A stretch of DNA of 42,798 bases from DATKWS01 sp035529435 (GCA_035529435.1 DATKWS010000032.1:1-42798); one strand, 5' to 3'; counted from the first letter of the stretch, positions 26,640 to 34,284 are shown. The notes: generated by a model from the sequence alone, not told the origin. A program made the numbers and translations.

Positions 26640-27524
26640 ATGATGGATACCGTGAAATCGAACGGCGATTGCATCCACCACGGCGCATGGTCGACCGGCT
26701 GGTCGCGGTTCCGGCGGAACCGTCTCGGCGTGGCGGGTATGGCCATCATCGCAGTGCTCTACGTGGTGGCGGTCCTCGCGCCGCTCTTCACGCCGTACGA
26801 TCCGGTGGCGCAGGGGGACATCCCCCGGATGCGCTACGCCCCCCCTTGTCCGCGGCACCTCCTCGGGACGGACAAGTTCGGGCGGGATGTCATGACCAGG
26901 ATACTGTACGGATCGAGGATATCGCTTCTCATCAGTTTACTCGCCGTTTCGATTTCGGTCGTGCTCGGCTCGGCCGTCGGGGCCGCGGCGGGGTACCTCG
27001 GCGGCCCCGCCGATGCGGTGATCATGCGGATCGTCGATGCATTGATGGCGATTCCGCGCCTCTTCCTGCTCCTGACCTGCATCGCCCTCTTTTCCGGATC
27101 ACTGTGGCTCGTTATCATCCTGCTCGGCGCGACGGGGTGGATGGCCACGGCACGGCTCGTGCGGGGGCAGGTGCTGTCACTGAGGGAACAGGATTTCGTG
27201 CGCGCCGCCGAAGCGTTAGGCGCGGGGGGGAGGAGCATCGTTGTGCGGCACCTCCTTCCCAACACCCTCACGGTGATCATCGTCGCCGCCACGCTGCGGA
27301 TCGGGGGGATCATCCTCACCGAGGCCGCTCTGAGCTTTCTCGGGCTCGGTGTGCCGCCGCCTACCCCGAGCTGGGGACAGATGGTGTTCGAGGGTCGCGA
27401 GGTGCTGATGAGCGCCTGGTGGGTTTCCACTTTCCCTGGCCTGGCTATTGCTGTTACGGTCATCGGGTTCAATCTGCTCGGGGATGGGCTGCGCGACGCC
27501 TTCGATCCCAAGCAGTTCACATAG
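26640..27524 (+). CDS. oppC: peptide ABC transporter permease (OppC/DppC family)
   Basis: Partner permease of OppB, 294 residues. It has an OppC N-terminal domain (FRRNRLGVAGMAIIAVLY), then HLLGTDKFGRDVMTRILYGSR in two parts, membrane helices, and the EAA loop (AAEALGAGGRSIVVRHLLPN). A C-terminal core includes SFLGLGVPPPTPSWG and ends GDGLRDAFDPK. AGGGGG at 26629-26633 lies before ATG 26640, and a second ATG directly follows it. A 28-bp gap separates it from oppB. The order of permeases matches standard opp/dpp operons. Confidence 0.95.
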   Translation: MMDTVKSNGDCIHHGAWSTGWSRFRRNRLGVAGMAIIAVLYVVAVLAPLFTPYDPVAQGDIPRMRYAPPCPRHLLGTDKFGRDVMTRILYGSRISLLISLLAVSISVVLGSAVGAAAGYLGGPADAVIMRIVDALMAIPRLFLLLTCIALFSGSLWLVIILLGATGWMATARLVRGQVLSLREQDFVRAAEALGAGGRSIVVRHLLPNTLTVIIVAATLRIGGIILTEAALSFLGLGVPPPTPSWGQMVFEGREVLMSAWWVSTFPGLAIAVTVIGFNLLGDGLRDAFDPKQFT

Positions 27525-27579
27525 AGAATATCGTATGACGCCGCGCGACGGCGCGCCGATCGTGCGATCTCGTTGTCAA

Positions 27580-27621
27580 GGCCGCGGGACACGGCGGCCG
27601 CCATGCCGTCGCGCCGCGGCC
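27580..27621 (+). other. structured spacer between oppC and oppD
   Basis: In the 116-bp gap, GGCCGCG at 27580-27586 can pair with CGCGGCC at 27615-27621 around an inner palindromic GGCGGCCGCC. The stem-loop could protect or separate the permease and ATPase parts of the message. GC-rich sequence makes chance pairing fairly likely. Confidence 0.25.
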
Positions 27622-27640
27622 CTCGGGCGAAGCCGGGAAG

Positions 27641-28615
27641 ATGGATGCATTACTCGAAATAAAGGATCTGCGGACCGTGTTCTACACCGACGCCGGGGTC
27701 GTGCGCGCCGTCGACGGTGTCAGCTTCTCCATCGGGCGGGGAGAGGCGGTTGGACTGGTCGGCGAGTCCGGTTGCGGAAAGAGCGTCACGGCCCTCTCCA
27801 TCATGCGCCTCGTTTCCGATCCGCCGGGCGAGATCACCGGTGGTTCGATCCTCCTCGAGGGGCGGGACATACTCGCCTTACCCGAAAGAGCGATGCGGAA
27901 GGTGCGCGGCAACGATATCTCGATCGTGTTCCAGGAGCCCCTGACGAGCCTCAACCCCGTCTTCACCTGCGGCGAACAGGTTCGCGAGGCGATCGGCCTC
28001 CACCAGAGGCTCGGGAGGCGTGAGTCGAAGGTGCGGGCGATCGAGATGCTGCGGCTCGTGCGCATCCCCGACCCGGAGAAACGGTACGGCGATTATCCGC
28101 ACCAGATGAGCGGGGGAATGCGGCAGCGGGTGATGATCGCGATGGCGCTCAGCTGCCAGCCGAAGCTCCTCATCGCGGACGAGCCGAGCACGGCGCTCGA
28201 TGTGTCGGTCCAGGCCCAGATCATCGAGCTCCTCCTCGAGCTGCGGGAGCGTATGAACATGGCCGTGCTGCTCATTACGCATGATCTCGCCGTCGTGGCA
28301 CAGATGGCGAGCCGCGTCATCGTGATGTACGCCGGCGTGATCGTCGAGGAGGCTCCGATCGCGGCAATCTTCGACGGCCCGATGCATCCGTACACGGCGG
28401 GACTCCTCGGATCGCTGCCGAAGATCAATCACCACGTCGAGCGGCTTACCATGATCCCCGGTACGGTGCCGGATCCGCTACGGCTCCCGGCGGGGTGCCG
28501 TTTCAGCGACCGCTGTCCGGAACGGTTCGACCGCTGCGGGGAGGAACCGCCGATGTTCCCGCTGGAAGGGAACCGGCGTGTGCGGTGCTGGCTCCGCGAG
28601 GGGGAACGGGTATGA
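27641..28615 (+). CDS. oppD: peptide ABC transporter ATPase (OppD/DppD family)
   Basis: Cytoplasmic ATPase, 324 residues. Walker A is GESGCGKS at 41-48, the Q-loop is in VFQEPLTSLNP, the signature is MSGGMRQR from 156, and Walker B with catalytic glutamate is LLIADEPSTALD around 174-185. The H-loop histidine is in LITHDLAVVAQ. The C-terminal oligopeptide domain (PGTVPDPLRLPAGCRF) includes four cysteines spaced GCRFSDRC, FDRC and VRC. In related Dpp ATPases this pattern has been linked to an iron-sulfur cluster. It works as a heterodimer with OppF downstream. Confidence 0.95.
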   Translation: MDALLEIKDLRTVFYTDAGVVRAVDGVSFSIGRGEAVGLVGESGCGKSVTALSIMRLVSDPPGEITGGSILLEGRDILALPERAMRKVRGNDISIVFQEPLTSLNPVFTCGEQVREAIGLHQRLGRRESKVRAIEMLRLVRIPDPEKRYGDYPHQMSGGMRQRVMIAMALSCQPKLLIADEPSTALDVSVQAQIIELLLELRERMNMAVLLITHDLAVVAQMASRVIVMYAGVIVEEAPIAAIFDGPMHPYTAGLLGSLPKINHHVERLTMIPGTVPDPLRLPAGCRFSDRCPERFDRCGEEPPMFPLEGNRRVRCWLREGERV

Positions 28616-28685
28616 CGATGCCCCGGCATGGAGGGACCGCCCGCGTACCGGGCGGACGGCGCAGCCCGCGCCGTGGAGGTGGGCG

Positions 28686-29654
28686 ATGGTGATACTGCGG
28701 GCCGAGGGAATAATAAAGTACTTCAAACCCTCTGCGGGCCTCTTCATGCGTTCGGGGCGCCCCGTCAAGGCGGTCGACGGTGTCGACATTTCGCTCGAAC
28801 GGGGGGAGACCCTGGGGCTCGTCGGTGAATCGGGCTGCGGCAAGAGCACCCTCGCGCGTATCCTGATGCATCTCGAGGAGCCGACGGCTGGCAGGGTTCA
28901 GCTCGACGGCGTCGATTTTCTCGCACTGCGCGGCGCGGAACTCCGCAGGGCGAGACGGCGCATTCAGATGATCTTCCAGGACCCCTATTCCTCGCTCAAT
29001 CCGCGGCTCAGCATCGGGAGCACGATCGCCGAAGGGATCAGGATCCACGGGCTCGCCCGCGGCCGTGCGGTGCGGGAGCGTGTCAGTGAACTGCTCGGCA
29101 AGGTGGGCCTGCCCACGGCGGCGGCCGGGCGCTACCCGCACGAGTTCTCGGGCGGCCAGCGGCAGCGAATCGGCATCGCGCGCGCACTCGCCGTCGAGCC
29201 GGAGATCATCGTGGCCGATGAGCCGGTCTCGGCCCTCGATGTATCGGTGCGGGCACAAATCATCAATCTTCTCGGCGACCTGCAGGCCGAGATGGGACTT
29301 ACCTTCCTCTTCATCGCTCACGATCTCGGGGTGGTCGAGCATGTGAGCGACTGCGTCGCGGTGATGTACCTCGGCAGGATCGTCGAGCAGGCGGCATCAC
29401 GCGGGCTCTTCTCGGACCCGCTGCACCCGTACACGCAGGGCCTGCTCGCCTCGATCCCGCGGCCCGAGCCGGGCGGCCCGAGGATCAGGGCCGCCATTCG
29501 GGGGGACGTGCCGAGCCCGATGAACGTGCCGCCGGGCTGCTCGTTTCACACGCGGTGCCCCCATGTCATGCCGCGCTGCCGGAGCGAGGCCCCCCGTCTC
29601 GTCGAGGTCGCTCCGGGGCGCTCGGTGCGGTGCTGGCTGCACCCCGGCACCTGA
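28686..29654 (+). CDS. oppF: peptide ABC transporter ATPase (OppF/DppF family)
   Basis: Second ATPase of the importer, 322 residues. Near the N-terminus it has a short OppF-type insert (KYFKPSAGLFMRSG) before Walker A GESGCGKST. It also has IFQDPYSSLNPRLSIG, the signature FSGGQRQRIGIARALA, Walker B IVADEPVSALDVS, and the H-loop FIAHDLGVVEH. The C-terminal domain again has four cysteines in the spaced pattern CSFHTRC, MPRC and VRCW. GGAGG at 28675-28679 sets ATG 28686. With OppB, OppC and OppD it completes the membrane part of the importer. Confidence 0.95.
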   Translation: MVILRAEGIIKYFKPSAGLFMRSGRPVKAVDGVDISLERGETLGLVGESGCGKSTLARILMHLEEPTAGRVQLDGVDFLALRGAELRRARRRIQMIFQDPYSSLNPRLSIGSTIAEGIRIHGLARGRAVRERVSELLGKVGLPTAAAGRYPHEFSGGQRQRIGIARALAVEPEIIVADEPVSALDVSVRAQIINLLGDLQAEMGLTFLFIAHDLGVVEHVSDCVAVMYLGRIVEQAASRGLFSDPLHPYTQGLLASIPRPEPGGPRIRAAIRGDVPSPMNVPPGCSFHTRCPHVMPRCRSEAPRLVEVAPGRSVRCWLHPGT

Positions 29655-29697
29655 ATACCCCGGTACATCCGGCATCGAAACTCACGCGGGGAGTGAC

Positions 29698-30486
29698 ATG
29701 AATACGGACGATGCCGCATTTTTCAGGGATTGGGTTCGCGCGTATATCGCGCGGTTCTACACCGGCGACGATTACGTGGACATGAATGTGAAGCTCAAGG
29801 AGGACCACACCCGCCGGGTGTGCGAGAATGCCGGTGCGATCGGCGCGGAGCTCGATATTTCACCCGGCGCGCTGCTGCTCGCCGAGGTGACCGCCCTCTT
29901 CCATGACATCGGGCGTTTCGAGCAGTTCGTCAGGCACCGGACCTTCAACGACGCCAATTCCGAGAACCACGCCCGCCTCGCCGTCCGTGTGCTCGACGAG
30001 CACAGGCTTCTCGAGAGGCTGCCCGCGGCGGAACGGGTGATCGTCACACGTGCCGTCCGCTACCACAACGTTCATACTCTCCCACCCGACGAGTCATCCG
30101 ACGTGCTTTTTCACTCGAGGCTCCTCAGGGACGCCGACAAGCTCGATATCTTCTTCGTCGTGACCGATTACCACGCGAAACGGCATCGCACGGCGAATCC
30201 GGCGGTCGAGCTCGATCTTCCCGATACACCGGAATACTCGCCGCTCATCATCGAGGACATCATGAACGGCAGGTGCACGGACGGAGGCAATCTTCGAACG
30301 TACAACGACATGAAGCTGTTCGAGCTCAGCTGGGCTTTCGACATCAACTTCCGGCCGACCGTCCGGCGGCTGATCGACAACCGCTACATCGACAAGATCA
30401 TCGGTGTGCTTCCCGACACGCCGGAGATCCGCCGGGTCAGACGCCGCATCCTCCGTCACGTCGATGCGATGTTGCAGTCGGCGTGA
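29698..30486 (+). CDS. HD domain metal-dependent hydrolase
   Basis: A 262-residue cytoplasmic HD-superfamily protein. Metal ligands are visible as His37 in DHTRRV, the His69-Asp70 pair in LFHDIGRFEQF, and Asp145/Asp147 in LRDADKLDIF. A run of conserved-looking histidines (RAVRYHNVH) falls between them, as in HD phosphohydrolases. No GYP motif follows the HD pair, so it is not an HD-GYP c-di-GMP phosphodiesterase. The substrate, probably a nucleotide or phosphoester, is unknown. GGGGAG lies just before ATG 29698, 43 bp after oppF, so it may be the last gene of the opp transcript. Confidence 0.87.
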   Translation: MNTDDAAFFRDWVRAYIARFYTGDDYVDMNVKLKEDHTRRVCENAGAIGAELDISPGALLLAEVTALFHDIGRFEQFVRHRTFNDANSENHARLAVRVLDEHRLLERLPAAERVIVTRAVRYHNVHTLPPDESSDVLFHSRLLRDADKLDIFFVVTDYHAKRHRTANPAVELDLPDTPEYSPLIIEDIMNGRCTDGGNLRTYNDMKLFELSWAFDINFRPTVRRLIDNRYIDKIIGVLPDTPEIRRVRRRILRHVDAMLQSA

Positions 30487-30554
30487 AATTGTATTACAAC
30501 GGTAACGGGGCGGGACCGAATACCATCGTGATACATCTTCTCCGGGAGGCGCGC

Positions 30555-31079
30555 ATGTCCAGCAGGGTGTTGATGTTCCTGTCGATCGCGCTATTCACAT
30601 CGGTCTGTTCGTGTTCGCGGACCGGCGAGCAATCGAGCATGGAAAATCCTCCGGCCGCCTCGCGCGAGGTACCGGCCGGGGCGCATGCCACCGCCGGATC
30701 ACCGGATGCATCGAACGGCCTCGTATCGATCTGCGATACCCTCCTCGTGGTCGTGGAGAAAGAAGGGATCGAGGCCGCGGTTGCCCGGTATCGCGATTTG
30801 CGCGAGCACCACGTCGACGGATTCGACTTCTCCGAATCCGAGTTGAACAGGCTCGGGTACCGGCTTCTCGGCAGGCGACAGATCAAGGATGCCATAGAGA
30901 TCTTCACGTTGAACGTCGAGATGTTCCCCGAATCGGCGAATGTGTACGACAGCCTCGGAGAGGGGTACCTGGCCGACGGCGAATTCGGTCTCGCCGTCGA
31001 GAATTACAGGAAATCCCTCGAGATCAATCCCGACAACCGTATCGCCAGGGCGATCGTCAGGAAGTACGGCAGGGAGTAG
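30555..31079 (+). CDS. small TPR lipoprotein
   Basis: A 174-residue protein with a lipoprotein-like N-terminus. A hydrophobic stretch VLMFLSIALFTS is followed by VCSC, with Cys20 as the likely lipidated residue, though Cys at position -2 of the lipobox is unusual. A Ser/Pro/Ala-rich linker comes next, then two or three TPR-like repeats (LLGRRQIKDAIEIFTLNVEM, YDSLGEGYLADGEFGLAVENYRKSLEINPDN). This resembles the TPR tails found after esterase or peptidase domains, but no such domain is present. GGGAGG at 30543-30548 sets ATG 30555. Its role is unknown. It may form part of an envelope complex, anchored in either membrane. Confidence 0.78.
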   Translation: MSSRVLMFLSIALFTSVCSCSRTGEQSSMENPPAASREVPAGAHATAGSPDASNGLVSICDTLLVVVEKEGIEAAVARYRDLREHHVDGFDFSESELNRLGYRLLGRRQIKDAIEIFTLNVEMFPESANVYDSLGEGYLADGEFGLAVENYRKSLEINPDNRIARAIVRKYGRE

Positions 31080-31211
31080 AGCGGCGCCGGACCGGCGGAT
31101 ATCCCGTGGCGCACCTCATTTGAGTTATTTTAAAATGCGACAAGTGGTTTTTGCCCGTCCGGCGGTCCATCGGCGTGGCGAGCCACTCAGATTATGCGCA
31201 TTTTCCTGCGA

Positions 31212-31247
31212 TTGCGGGTTGTTATTTTATACATGTTTGGTTATGTT
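31212..31247 (+). promoter_or_regulatory. promoter candidate for the V/A-ATPase operon
   Basis: TTGTTA at 31219-31224 and TATGTT at 31242-31247 are 17 nt apart. Between them, 31225-31241 contains TTTTATACATGTTTGGT, which matches 15 of 17 bases of a stretch at the rpsO promoter (3587-3603). An alternative reading pairs TTG at 31212 with CATGTTTG at 31232-31239. The 252-bp gap before the operon holds no gene but is AT-rich and otherwise promoter-like. Confidence 0.5.
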
Positions 31248-31271
31248 ATCCGAACTGATTACTTTCATGCA

Positions 31272-31285
31272 CGGCAACATTGCCG
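31272..31285. promoter_or_regulatory. palindromic operator candidate before V/A-ATPase operon
   Basis: CGGCAA and TTGCCG flank a 2-bp centre, giving a 14-bp inverted repeat just downstream of the promoter candidate and 46 bp before the first gene. The centre is too short for a good hairpin, so binding by a dimeric repressor is more plausible than an RNA role. Confidence 0.35.
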
Positions 31286-31331
31286 GCTGTAACATGTCAA
31301 TGCTCAGTACATCGATTACGAGAGGTGCCGT

Positions 31332-31649
31332 ATGGTCGAGGATCATCTGAGCGCGATCCGTTCCGGGGAGGAGGATGCCAAGCGGCGAATCCGCGAGGCC
31401 GAGGTTGAGGCCGCCGCGATTCTCGCTGCGGCGCGTGAAGAGGGGGAACGGCGTCTCGAGCAGGTTCGGACCGAAGCGGCCGAGCATGAGCGGGCCCTCC
31501 TCGCCGAGGCGAACACGCGTGCCGGGGAAAAGATAGCGGCCATGCGGGCCGATAACGAGCGGGCATTCACCGCTCTGGAAACCGCGGCCGGAAAGAACGA
31601 GGAACGGGCGCTCGAGATCATTGACGAATCTTTCCTGAAAGAGACATGA
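31332..31649 (+). CDS. atpH: V/A-type ATPase peripheral stalk subunit H (G-like)
   Basis: A 105-residue, almost wholly helical, charged protein rich in Glu, Ala and Arg. Heptad-like patterns run from about residue 8 to 90 (EEDAKRRIREAEVEAAAILAAA in two halves). This is the coiled-coil stalk partner of subunit E, called NtpF in Enterococcus hirae, AhaH in archaea and G in Thermus. Sequence identity in this family is low, so the call rests on composition, length and first position in the operon. AGAGGTG precedes ATG 31332. E and H together hold the A3B3 head still while the rotor turns. Confidence 0.87.
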   Translation: MVEDHLSAIRSGEEDAKRRIREAEVEAAAILAAAREEGERRLEQVRTEAAEHERALLAEANTRAGEKIAAMRADNERAFTALETAAGKNEERALEIIDESFLKET

Positions 31650-31663
31650 GAAATAGCCGCGTG

Positions 31664-31679
31664 CACCGGGTGAACCGGT
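31664..31679 (+). other. intercistronic hairpin atpH-atpI
   Basis: ACCGG at 31665-31669 and CCGGT at 31675-31679 close a GTGAA loop, within CACCGGGTGAACCGG. A near copy, CACCGGGTAACCGG, occurs after atpK. Both follow a stop codon closely within the same operon. Confidence 0.3.
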
Positions 31680-31743
31680 CCCCGCGCGCTCCGTGTCGAT
31701 CGAGGCCCGGCGTGCAGGCGGCGCCAGGCGGAAAGAACGTATT

Positions 31744-33711
31744 ATGGCGATAAGCCGGATGCTCAAGATGCAACTTCTCGGGCATTCGTCAGTGACGGAC
31801 GAGGTCAAACGGTTCCTCCGCGAGGAGGGGGTCGTCGAGGTGACCGATGCCTCGGTCGCCGACCGGGAGAGCCGGTACGAATCGGAACCCGCGCGGGAGG
31901 CGGCGCGCCTCTTCGAACTGGCCGATGCGTCCCTCGCGTTTCTCGAACAATATTCGGAGAAGCAATCGTTGTTCGAGCGGCTCGCCACCGGGCCGATACG
32001 CATTTCCCGGGAGGAGGCCGGGGAGCTCCTGCGGGAGGTTCCGATCGAGGAGATCTCTCGCCGGTGCACCGGGCTGCAGAACACGGTGCGGACGGCCCGC
32101 GACGATATCGCACGGGGTGAAGAGGCGTGCCGATCGCTTGCGCCCTGGAGCGGCCTGCGCGTTCCACTGCAGGAGATGACGACTGACTCGTGCGAGCTGC
32201 AACTCTGGGCGATCCCCGAGAAGACGGCCGGCACGGGGCTCGGTGATGTGAAGGAGCGGTTTCCCCTGACCCATTTCGAGGAGTGTTCCCGCTCCGGCGG
32301 CAGGGTGTACATGTGCGTGATCGTTCGCCGCGACGAGGCGCCCGGGATCGGCGAGGCGTTGAAGGAACTGGAATGCGTGCGCTGCGTGTTCGAGCAGATG
32401 GAGGGAACGCCGGACGAGGCCGCGGCGGCCCGGCGGGAAGCCCGCAGGGAGCTGGAGCGGACGATAGAGGCGGCGATGGATTCCGTGACAGAGCTCCTCG
32501 CGTACCGGGAAAAACTCTACATAATCTCCGATTTCTACCGGGAACGCATCGGCCTGTACAGTGTCGAGCAACATTTCCATCGCACCGACAGCACATTCGT
32601 TTTCGAGGGATGGATCAGGGCGGTGGACAGGCGATCGATCGAGAAGGGGCTGTCGGCGCGGTTCGACGATATCGCGCTGTCGTTCCGTCCGCCACGCGGT
32701 GATGAGAAGCCCCCCATTCACCTCGCCAACCGCCCGGTCGACCGGCCGTACGAGTTCGTCACGACGCTGTACGGGAGGCCCGTGTACAATGAGGTCGATC
32801 CGACCCCGCTGCTCGCTCCATTCTTCATCGTCTTCTTCGCCCTGTGTCTCTCCGATGCCGGTTACGGTCTCACCCTCGCGGCGGCCAGTGCCCTGTTCCT
32901 CTGGAAGTTCAAGCCGGCGGGCGGGGCGGGAAAGCTCATGCAACTCCTGTTCATGGGTGGAATCGTGACCGCCGTCGTCGGTGTCGTCACCGGCGGCATA
33001 TTCGGTATCGACGCCACGGCCCTCCCCGCGTTCCTGCGGAACTTTGTCTTTATAAATCCCCTCGAGGAACCGATGAAGATGTTGAATATCGCGTTCCTCA
33101 TGGGACTCGTGCATATCCTGTTCGGCATGGGAATCAGAATGACCGCCAATTTCAGGGCGGGCCTGGTGCTCGACGCCCTCTTCGACGATCTGCTCTGGAT
33201 TCTCTTTATAATCGTGCTGGCTCCCCTGGGATTCTCGGCCATACTCGGCGGAGCGGTGCCGCCGGTCGTGCTCTCGATCGGCAAGCGGGCCGCCCTGATC
33301 GTTGCGGGCGGCATCTTCCTCACCGGCGGGCGGAAAAAGAAAGGGATCGTACGCAAACTCCTCGGGGGGCTGGTGGGATTCTACGATGTCGTCGGGTATT
33401 TCGGGGATGTACTCTCGTACGCCCGCCTCCTTGCGCTCGGACTGGCGACGAGTGCGATCGCCCTCGCCGTGAACGGCATCGCCGGCATGGTCCGGGGGCT
33501 TCCCTTTTACACGGGGTATATCGTGGCGGTGCTCGTTCTCGTTCTCGGGCATGGGTTCAACCTGGCGGTCAACACGCTCGGAGCGTTCGTCCATTCGGGG
33601 CGGCTCCAGTACCTCGAGTTCTTCTCCAAGTTCTTTACCGGCGGGGGCAGGGAGTTCCGCCCGTTCCGGAGCGAGAGGCGGTATTCGGTTATAAGGGATA
33701 CGCGGGATTGA
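31744..33711 (+). CDS. atpI: V/A-type ATPase subunit I (a-type stator)
   Basis: The 655-residue stator subunit that guides ions past the rotor ring. The N-terminal half (1 to about 350) is cytoplasmic and partly coiled coil and contacts the peripheral stalks. The C-terminal half has about eight membrane helices, starting with LLAPFFIVFFALCLSDAGYG. Two functionally key arginines can be placed: Arg561 in VLSYARLLALGLA and Arg620 in SGRLQYLEFF, both in segments essential for ion transfer in E. hirae NtpI. ATG 31744 gives MAISRMLKM, typical of the family. An upstream in-frame stretch to 31693 lacks a ribosome site. The gene order matches ntpI. Confidence 0.95.
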   Translation: MAISRMLKMQLLGHSSVTDEVKRFLREEGVVEVTDASVADRESRYESEPAREAARLFELADASLAFLEQYSEKQSLFERLATGPIRISREEAGELLREVPIEEISRRCTGLQNTVRTARDDIARGEEACRSLAPWSGLRVPLQEMTTDSCELQLWAIPEKTAGTGLGDVKERFPLTHFEECSRSGGRVYMCVIVRRDEAPGIGEALKELECVRCVFEQMEGTPDEAAAARREARRELERTIEAAMDSVTELLAYREKLYIISDFYRERIGLYSVEQHFHRTDSTFVFEGWIRAVDRRSIEKGLSARFDDIALSFRPPRGDEKPPIHLANRPVDRPYEFVTTLYGRPVYNEVDPTPLLAPFFIVFFALCLSDAGYGLTLAAASALFLWKFKPAGGAGKLMQLLFMGGIVTAVVGVVTGGIFGIDATALPAFLRNFVFINPLEEPMKMLNIAFLMGLVHILFGMGIRMTANFRAGLVLDALFDDLLWILFIIVLAPLGFSAILGGAVPPVVLSIGKRAALIVAGGIFLTGGRKKKGIVRKLLGGLVGFYDVVGYFGDVLSYARLLALGLATSAIALAVNGIAGMVRGLPFYTGYIVAVLVLVLGHGFNLAVNTLGAFVHSGRLQYLEFFSKFFTGGGREFRPFRSERRYSVIRDTRD

Positions 33712-33735
33712 GAATGGAGCGTAAAGGGGTGCGTG

Positions 33736-33774
33736 ATGCAATGTAGAATGAGTCGATTCAGGAAGAGACGGTAG
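33736..33774 (+). CDS. 12-codon mini-ORF upstream of atpK
   Basis: ATG at 33736 follows AAAGGGG at 33723-33729 by 6 nt and encodes MQCRMSRFRKRR, ending at TAG 33772-33774, 21 nt before atpK. Its last third covers the left arm and loop of a hairpin, so ribosomes on it would open that hairpin. This is too short for coding statistics. Treat it as a possible leader peptide only. Confidence 0.25.
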   Translation: MQCRMSRFRKRR

Positions 33775-33781
33775 CGACTCA
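33749..33781 (+). promoter_or_regulatory. hairpin abutting the atpK ribosome site
   Basis: TGAGTCG at 33749-33755 pairs with CGACTCA at 33775-33781, a 7-bp stem around 19 nt. The ribosome site GGAAGGAG begins at the very next base (33782). A second SD-like AGGAAGAG lies in the loop. The arrangement could tune the high expression needed for a multi-copy ring subunit. Confidence 0.4.
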
Positions 33782-33795
33782 GGAAGGAGTATACG

Positions 33796-34272
33796 ATGCT
33801 CGGTTTCATGCTGGTTATCATCGGGGCGGCGCTGGCGGCGGGCCTCGCCGGAGCCGGTTCGGCGCTCGGGACGGGAGTGGTCGGCCAGGCGGCCAACGGG
33901 GTCGTGAGCGAGGATCCGGAGAAGTTCGGGAGCCTCCTTGTACTCCAGGCCCTCCCCGGAACCCAGGGTATCTACGGTCTCGTGGCGCTGTTCATGATCA
34001 TCAACCGCGTCGTCGGCTGGGGGGTGCCGCTCGGACAGATTCCGGTCGCCACCGGCCTTGAGGTGCTGGGTGCCGCCCTTCCCGTGGCCATCACCGGTCT
34101 CGTGTCCGGGCTGTACCAGGGCAAGGTATGCGCCGCCGCGTGCAGTCTCGTCGCGAAGCGTCCCGGTGAGGTCGGCAAGGGTATGGTGTTCGGGGTGGTT
34201 GTCGAAACGTACGCCGTTCTCGGTCTGCTGGGAACGATTCTCCTTCTGCAGCGGATCACCATCGGTGGATGA
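33796..34272 (+). CDS. atpK: V/A-type ATPase rotor-ring subunit K
   Basis: A 158-residue proteolipid made of two fused hairpins (four membrane helices), the K or c-type subunit of the rotor ring. Residues equivalent to the sodium ligands of E. hirae NtpK are all present: Leu53, Thr56 and Gln57 in ALPGTQGIYG, Gln108 in LYQGKV, and Glu137 in VVVETYAVLG. The Gln108-Glu137 spacing of 29 equals that of Gln110-Glu139. The first helical hairpin lacks a carboxylate, as in NtpK, so one ion site per subunit is expected. The loop after helix 2 is about six residues longer. AAGGAG at 33784-33789 sets the ATG. Confidence 0.96.
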   Translation: MLGFMLVIIGAALAAGLAGAGSALGTGVVGQAANGVVSEDPEKFGSLLVLQALPGTQGIYGLVALFMIINRVVGWGVPLGQIPVATGLEVLGAALPVAITGLVSGLYQGKVCAAACSLVAKRPGEVGKGMVFGVVVETYAVLGLLGTILLLQRITIGG

Positions 34273-34284
34273 TCCGCCGCGGTT

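Noticed and set aside
29698..30486. HD protein as an HD-GYP cyclic-di-GMP phosphodiesterase
   Set aside because: No GYP motif follows the HD pair and the ligand spacing fits generic HD hydrolases.
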